Shown here one piece after another: positions 35,001-41,247 of a stretch of 41,247 nucleotides of DNA. Position 1 is the stretch's first letter, and the number at the start of each line of letters is the position of its first letter. The translations under genes were made by a program, and so were the position numbers. Below the pieces are notes generated by a model, which saw only the letters and a program-made list of their open reading frames with translations, was not told the origin of the DNA and did not search any database. Source of the DNA: Hofstenia miamia (Eukaryota > Xenacoelomorpha > Acoela); NCBI GenBank assembly GCA_004352715.1, contig SCFE01000018.1, positions 109,448 through 150,694 of the forward strand, written 5' to 3'.

Positions 35001-36735
35001 ATATTAGTCTAATTACTTACAATGTGTGTTTTTACAATAACAATTACTTTTAATTTCTGTGATAGTGATTGTGATGACTAGCCTTTAATCTTAATTTTTC
35101 GTCATAACAAAGATATTTTACAGACCTTTTTTTACAAAGCTAAAGGTAAGAATATGATATTGTTATCCAAAGCTCAAAGCTCAATCCCGAAAACAATGAC
35201 ACCAGGGTCAAGCCCATATTAATATTAAAACAATATATGAAATTTGAGAAAATAATTAAAAACAAATAATTTAAAGAGATGTGCATTATTTGCAAAATTA
35301 TAATTTTCAAGACGTTTACCTTCAAGGAGTCAAGTAAAAATTTTTGTGCTATTCAGCCAGCATGAATAAAATTTCTTCTTTCTGTGAAGTACTCCTTTCA
35401 ATGCTAAGCAACTTTTACACAATCATTCTCAAAATTGGGTCTTTGATTTTGGATTATTATAAATTATGTGATAATATTCTTCACATACTTACAGCTCTCT
35501 AGTATACAAGTAATTGGTGTTTTTGAAAATATCTGAATAATTTTAGTATTGAAGATTATTTTCAACAAGCTTCACAGGATACCAGATGCAAGTAATATTT
35601 GAAATACGCAGTTTAGTCGCATGAAATGGCCTATTGTATCCATACGATTTCAGTGGGTGTTCTCCACCTTTTCAAACAAATTTCTCCTAAACTTTGAATT
35701 CATTGGATGTGTAAACATTTAAGAATAGATGCCTTCTCCTGATATGGTGAATATTTGTGTTCGAAGTTATCCGCTGCTTGAAGAGTACATTAAGTAGTTG
35801 AAACTATTTACTATTTTTCAATGAATCTTTTCATGCGAGCAACAAATAACGTTTAATATTTTGTTTTCTGTAGTTAAGAGTGCTGAAGTTGTGTTCAACT
35901 GCGCCATACCCAAAATTCAAAGTTCATAGCGTGCCTACATTGGATTGCAAGTAGGACGATTTATAGAAGACAATCCTCTATACTGTGGTGTTTTTTAGAA
36001 TGTTACAGCTCTATTAGCTCATGAGATAAGAACGTAAACATGTGTTTAGGAATTAATCAGTTATTGTAAAAAATTAGGGTTACACCTTCTTTTGTAATAC
36101 ATCAAAGCATTGTTTGGCATAATTTATATTGTCGAGCCTCTTTCTTTGTGAAAATGTCAGAATGTCAAAACATTTTTCTGCAATCTTTTCAGATATTTTA
36201 ACAATTTGGAAATGCGGATTTGTTTGCCCTAGTAATCAGTAACATCAAACCTCTTATGAAATCAGAAAGGCCAAAGGTTTAAAAATGCATTTCATAGAGA
36301 GTTTGTGAATGCTCATACGGCGTGTTAACCGTGAATTTAAAACTCCTACTTCAGCCACGCTCAAATTTCTTAGACCACTATTAAAGACATTCATCGATAT
36401 TTTTGCAGCTACAATAGTAAATCTAATCAGCTCCAATTTGAAAATTTAATGCTTTTGAATGCACGTTCAAATAATGTATGTCGTCAATCACAAAATAAAC
36501 TTCGAAAAATGTTTTTCCTAGACGGGTAAAATATTCAATTTAACATGTCTTTAATCACTTAGCTTTCAGCTTGGAAGAAGGATTTCATTTTTTCAATAAA
36601 TCTGTAGTAATGGGCAAATTATATCCCCAAAATGCAAACAAAAGATTTATTTGTACATGGACATCAGTCGGTGATGGCACACTTTATAATCTGTTTAACA
36701 GATCGTTAACGGATTGATTAAAAAACTAAAAAAAA
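32051..36735. other. AT-rich intergenic DNA
   Basis: There is no recognised gene or transposon. Two minus-strand ORFs at 33273-33497 and 33484-33699 abut in different frames but show no convincing motif. Confidence 0.4.
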
Positions 36736-36736
36736 A

Positions 36737-36813
36737 TATATATATATATACATATATATATACCGGTATATATATATATATACTGTGTATGTATATATAT
36801 ATATATATATATA
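36737..36813. repeat. TA microsatellite
   Basis: This is an interrupted (TA)n tract with CATA, ACCGGT and CTGTGTATG interruptions. The second half recurs at 37847-37893 because of the duplication described separately. Confidence 0.9.
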
Positions 36814-37189
36814 AACTGTAAAAAATTTTAACTGGTCTGTTAAACAGAAAAACTATTTCAGTTTTTCAGTTACAATGCCATTTGTACGAGAATTTTGGCA
36901 TTTTTTTGTTATCCAACAAAATTTAGTAATAAATCTGTTAAAGAAATCGGTTAAATAAACATGCGGTTAAATAAATCTGTACTAATTATGTGGTCAAGAC
37001 TGCCCTCAGGGTAACACTGCTGCTTTAAATGCGCCTAGAAAACGCTTATTTAATAGTTTTTCAATAGAATATTGAAATACTCACACAATAATTTCATATT
37101 CCCAGAAAAAACAACAAATGAAAGCATGAATCTACCTATGTGATTCCGAAACAATTCTGTTTTCCCCTAAGTAATAGCTGTCATCAATG

Positions 37190-37213
37190 AGGGAGAGAAA
37201 GAGAGAGAGAGAA
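37190..37213. repeat. Short GA-rich simple repeat
   Basis: A GAGAGAAAGAGAGAGAGAGA-type tract. It also appears at 38270-38293 in the second copy of the duplication. Confidence 0.8.
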
Positions 37214-37614
37214 CGCAGCAGAAGCAAAGAGATTTTTTGCTAATAAGAACACGGCGATAACTCATGGGTGGTTTGCAGCAAATATTTAATCACAACCATT
37301 ATCTTGAGAGTATTGCACTTAAATAATAACCGTATTGGCTGCCAAGTGAGAAGAATCAACCGGCATGAGAAAAATGCCGATCCGAACTGACCCAATCCGA
37401 ATGGTAACGGAAGGCTTACCAACCTGCTGGTGGGGTCGAAACGGTGGCAACTCTGGTATTTAGCTGCATGTGCTTATATGATAAGATTGACTTCTAATTG
37501 CTTGTTCATTAAGAATTTACATATTATTGCATAATTTCGAAAATGCAAAGTATTTTCTATATTTCATCTATATTTCAATAAAGTTTGGTTACAAAAACAT
37601 CAGTTTTCTGTTTA

Positions 37615-37845
37615 TTAATCTTCAAAGACTTTCATTGATTCGAGATCTGCTTCTACCGTACAACACTTATTTTCCCAACATGGTATATCCTTTTTGAAAT
37701 TTATTAATTGAATCGCACTTTTTTCTAATTTGAAAACCATTAAATTCAAGAAATCAAAATTCCAATTATCATTGGGGTCACTTTTGCACAATTGAGCCTC
37801 GCGAATATAATCAATAGGGTCTTCTTTGAAAGAAAAATTAGTTAT
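37615..37845 (-). pseudogene. Duplicate 3' fragment of member A exon 2
   Basis: This is identical to 38695-38925 and encodes the last 76 residues of member A (starting ITNFSF...), truncated exactly at the single N. It has no exon 1 and no acceptor. It is most likely an assembly copy rather than a separate gene. Confidence 0.75.
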
Positions 37846-38694
37846 NTATATATATATATATACTGTGTATGTATATATATATATATATATATAAACTGTA
37901 AAAAATTTTAACTGGTCTGTTAAACAGAAAAACTATTTCAGTTTTTCAGTTACAATGCCATTTGTACGAGAATTTTGGCATTTTTTTGTTATCCAACAAA
38001 ATTTAGTAATAAATCTGTTAAAGAAATCGGTTAAATAAACATGCGGTTAAATAAATCTGTACTAATTATGTGGTCAAGACTGCCCTCAGGGTAACACTGC
38101 TGCTTTAAATGCGCCTAGAAAACGCTTATTTAATAGTTTTTCAATAGAATATTGAAATACTCACACAATAATTTCATATTCCCAGAAAAAACAACAAATG
38201 AAAGCATGAATCTACCTATGTGATTCCGAAACAATTCTGTTTTCCCCTAAGTAATAGCTGTCATCAATGAGGGAGAGAAAGAGAGAGAGAGAACGCAGCA
38301 GAAGCAAAGAGATTTTTTGCTAATAAGAACACGGCGATAACTCATGGGTGGTTTGCAGCAAATATTTAATCACAACCATTATCTTGAGAGTATTGCACTT
38401 AAATAATAACCGTATTGGCTGCCAAGTGAGAAGAATCAACCGGCATGAGAAAAATGCCGATCCGAACTGACCCAATCCGAATGGTAACGGAAGGCTTACC
38501 AACCTGCTGGTGGGGTCGAAACGGTGGCAACTCTGGTATTTAGCTGCATGTGCTTATATGATAAGATTGACTTCTAATTGCTTGTTCATTAAGAATTTAC
38601 ATATTATTGCATAATTTCGAAAATGCAAAGTATTTTCTATATTTCATCTATATTTCAATAAAGTTTGGTTACAAAAACATCAGTTTTCTGTTTA

Positions 38695-39281
38695 TTAATC
38701 TTCAAAGACTTTCATTGATTCGAGATCTGCTTCTACCGTACAACACTTATTTTCCCAACATGGTATATCCTTTTTGAAATTTATTAATTGAATCGCACTT
38801 TTTTCTAATTTGAAAACCATTAAATTCAAGAAATCAAAATTCCAATTATCATTGGGGTCACTTTTGCACAATTGAGCCTCGCGAATATAATCAATAGGGT
38901 CTTCTTTGAAAGAAAAATTAGTTATTTTCTCACCATTAATGTCGTCTTTAGAAATATTTAGTAGCATTTCAACATGATAATTTCTCCATGAATATATGTC
39001 AATTCTTATAATCTAAAAGAATTAATTCATTTGTGGTAAACAATTGATATTTTAACTGGGCAATATTTTCAGTGGCAATATAATTATGAATAGCGTACAA
39101 GATAATAATTCTGAATTTATAGCTTAAGTATATCTATCTATTTACTTACACTATTCTCTGTTTTTGGAAAGCCCGTCGTTTTGGAATTAATAGTTAAAAT
39201 GTATTCGGCTTTGTGAGCCAATGAGATTCCGCATATAATGAGAAGAGAAACAACTTTAAAAAGCTTTTTGATATGTGTCAT
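38695..39281 (-). CDS. Small secreted PLAT-like family protein, member A (2 exons)
   Basis: Exon 1 is 39150-39281 (44 codons) and exon 2 is 38695-39012. The 137-bp intron has donor GTAAGT and acceptor CTTTTAG, phase 0. The product is 149 aa. The signal peptide starts MTHIKKLFKVVSLLIICGIS and is cut near residue 22. The mature chain has AEYILTINSKTTG, then IIRIDIYSW, LLNISKDDING (shared with B), DPNDNWNFDFLNLMV, and CW...KCCTVEADLESMKVF. The four mature cysteines correspond in position to those of B. A and B differ at many positions but keep the same architecture. The AATAAA that overlaps the TAA stop region could serve in polyadenylation. The second copy of its 3' end (37615-37845) appears to be an artefact. 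No membrane segment follows the signal peptide, so the product is probably secreted. The function is unknown. Confidence 0.82.
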
Positions 39282-39319
39282 TTTTTATCAAAATTGAATT
39301 TCCGGTAAAATTTTAGAGT

Positions 39320-39330
39320 TTACTACTAAA
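39320..39330 (-). promoter_or_regulatory. Shared upstream motif TTTAGTAGTAA, member A
   Basis: The motif lies 49 bp before the ATG at 39281. Upstream at 39368-39397 the minus strand carries TCTGTGA...ATTGGTAAATG-ATGTG, which aligns with 31390-31420 before member B. Confidence 0.5.
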
Positions 39331-39399
39331 GTAAGTAACAATACATTTGTGATTAATTTATTAGTTACACATGCATTTACCAATAGTAACTCACAGAAT

Positions 39400-41247
39400 T
39401 GCCACTTTTTCAGACACAAAAACATTACAATTTATAGTTTCGTAACACAACATGCATATTACAACACAACACAGCAGAATTGTAACTTTCATCTTTAACA
39501 AATAAGCGGCTGTTGACAATTGACTACATGAATTTAAAGCTCAACTGCCGTTTCCTTATTTCCCTACGTAATATTGTGCAGAGGCCTTCATTTGTCCATA
39601 TTTAGGAGCATAAGCGTCGTTTCCCATTGAAATTCCTTTTAGCAAAACAAATGATATACATTTGTATCATCATTCAGTTCTCTTGCAAGCATGCAATCTT
39701 CCTAATTATAGAAATTTGCTTAAGCAAAGCTTAATATTGGCACTAGCTTGTACACTCCAAACCGCCAGCACATTAGGTATAGTTGATGGTTAATTGTGCC
39801 ACAATATTTAAAACCAAAGTGTATTCTGCTGTGTGGTAAAAAGGTTTGGCAACAAATTCAAAGTTCACCATTTTTAAAGTATTTCAGGTCTGACTCAAAG
39901 TTTTCATTAAAAATTGTTTTTCTCTAAAAGCAGACTATTGTTAATATCTCATAATGCAGTTTTAATTACCACTTAATTAAAATGTGTCATAATTTAGACT
40001 ATGAAACTCAAATAGAAAAAAATAAAAATAAGTTAGTAAAAAATTTGCAAAAATCACATCTAAAAAACGACAAATCTTAAGACGGATTATTCACTAACAT
40101 CGATTTCAATTGCAATAGATTGCAACATAACAAAAATTCAAATTTAGCACCTCAGTTCAAATGGGCTGTTGAAATGAGATTTTTTACTTAAAAATCAAAG
40201 CATAGTGATATCCAAAAATACCAAAATGGATTTTTAAATAGGAACTTTAAATGAAAATGTATTGAGTACACCAATTTATTAAATTGTAATTTGTTCTAAA
40301 TTAGAAATAAGTTCTATTTTTGTTGTAAGAAGTGAAAACCTGCCCAATTGAACACTTATCAAGATATTTAGTTTTAAATGCTGAGGTCATGTCGTGTCAT
40401 ATTATATTGTTTAAATTTTTACATTAATATGCTTGAAATTTATGTTATAGAACACCTGCAATAGCGACATTTTATAAAAAAAATTATATGATATCTGCTT
40501 TTGTGAATTAAGAATAAAAAAGAGAATAATCTCCTATATCACATGGTGCTCTCAGATTCAGCATAGCTTTAATAGTTTTTGAACTATATAAATTTAAAAA
40601 TCTTTATAGGATCATGAAATTTTTTCAAAAATCCCCTTAAAGTTACGTTTCAAGATAATCTACCAGAGAGGTTCTAGACAAAACTTGCTAAGAACTTGAA
40701 AATGAAAAAAATTTTAACCCAGTACTGGGTGGTTCGGGGGTTGCATTACTGCGACCCCGCAAGTCTAAAAATTATACAATTTTTGAGACTGCAATCATCT
40801 GTTCTATTCAAATTTTTCGAAAAAATCCTTTACTCAATTGACATTTTCAACAGTAATCTAAGCATCCAAATTTCACACTTACAATTCTCCAGTTTGGACA
40901 TCCAATGGCACATTATTAATGATGAAGTTCTTGTAATCAGTTTCTAGATAAAAATATTAATAGCCAAACTAGATTCATTATTAATTAAATTTGCATTTGT
41001 TCTAATATTATCCCATTTTACTAAAAGAATTTGGAGCATCCCATTACTTTGTTATAGACATTTTAGTAATTTGATACCAAAAATTGTCTCAAGTTTCATT
41101 TATAAGAAATCTATTTATATTTTCAATGAAAATTTTTAAAAAAATAGAAAAATTTCAATGTTTATAAAGCATTATTATATGAAAAATTTGCCTTTAGAAT
41201 TTTTCAAAACGAAATAAAATGAGCCTTGTGATTATATATATATATAT
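39400..41247. other. AT-rich intergenic DNA ending in an AT microsatellite
   Basis: I recognise no gene. The plus-strand ORF at 40696-40947 has no motif. The window ends in an (AT)n run (41234-41247). Confidence 0.4.

Larger units (their letters stand above)
36767..38925. repeat. 1,079-bp apparently identical tandem duplication joined by a single N
   Basis: Bases 36767-37845 and 37847-38925 appear identical line by line with an offset of exactly 1,080, and one N (37846) sits at the junction. The repeat unit starts in a TA microsatellite. It holds the 3' part of exon 2 of member A plus about 850 bp downstream. Perfect identity and the N suggest a misjoin or unmerged overlap rather than a biological tandem duplication. 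Confidence 0.85.

Noticed and set aside
37240-38502. Two identical 60-codon ORFs on the minus strand
   Set aside because: They are the same sequence in the two copies of the 1,079-bp duplication, and lack a motif or gene context.
40696-40947. 83-codon plus-strand ORF
   Set aside because: It starts in AT-rich DNA, is Phe/Ile/Ser-rich without motif or signal peptide, and no splice partner was found.
1-41247. tRNA, rRNA, CRISPR arrays or prokaryotic operons
   Set aside because: I searched by eye for tRNA B-box words, regularly spaced repeats and ribosome binding sites and found none. The spliced genes show that the DNA is eukaryotic.

Overview
The window is nuclear DNA of an AT-rich invertebrate animal. 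It shows spliced genes with GT-AG introns, secreted LDL-receptor class A (LDLa) repeat proteins and many decayed metazoan transposons. The introns of the LDLa genes are only 40-42 bp. I cannot name the species or phylum from the sequence. The assembly contains three N gaps (206, 21 and 1 bases), and two of them sit between exact duplicates that look like unmerged contig ends.

Left part (1-8.9 kb). Two tandem, same-strand (minus) genes encode secreted proteins built only from LDLa repeats. One is cut by the left window edge (1-537). The other appears complete (6730-8877; four exons, 674 aa, 14 LDLa repeats, signal peptide, dibasic Lys-Arg before the first repeat). They share an intron at the same codon of the third repeat. 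A decayed non-LTR retrotransposon lies between them.

Middle (9-31.3 kb). This stretch is dominated by transposon relics: a mariner N-terminal fragment, a P-element/THAP9-like transposase fragment, three LINE fragments, a Tc1/mariner-type relic, a hAT-type MITE with a perfect 8-bp target duplication, and a frameshifted R4/Dong-like LINE. The R4/Dong-like element carries a restriction-like endonuclease motif and ends in a TAA-type repeat.

Right part (17.8-39.3 kb, interleaved with the transposons). Three paralogous two-exon genes encode small secreted proteins of about 149-165 aa: 17823-22278 minus, 31493-32050 plus and 38695-39281 minus. All start with a near-identical MTH(I/F)-KLFK signal peptide, split at the same phase-0 intron just after the first mature strand, and share a Tyr/Ile-rich strand, a D-D/N-WN...LMV motif and cysteines. 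The pattern resembles a stand-alone PLAT/LH2 domain, but this is a hypothesis. Their proximal 5' flanks share the motif TTTAGTAGTAA 49-56 bp before the ATG, and their 3' flanks are also similar, so they arose by gene duplication and may be co-expressed. This family and the LDLa-only tandem pair are the best candidates for undescribed biology here.
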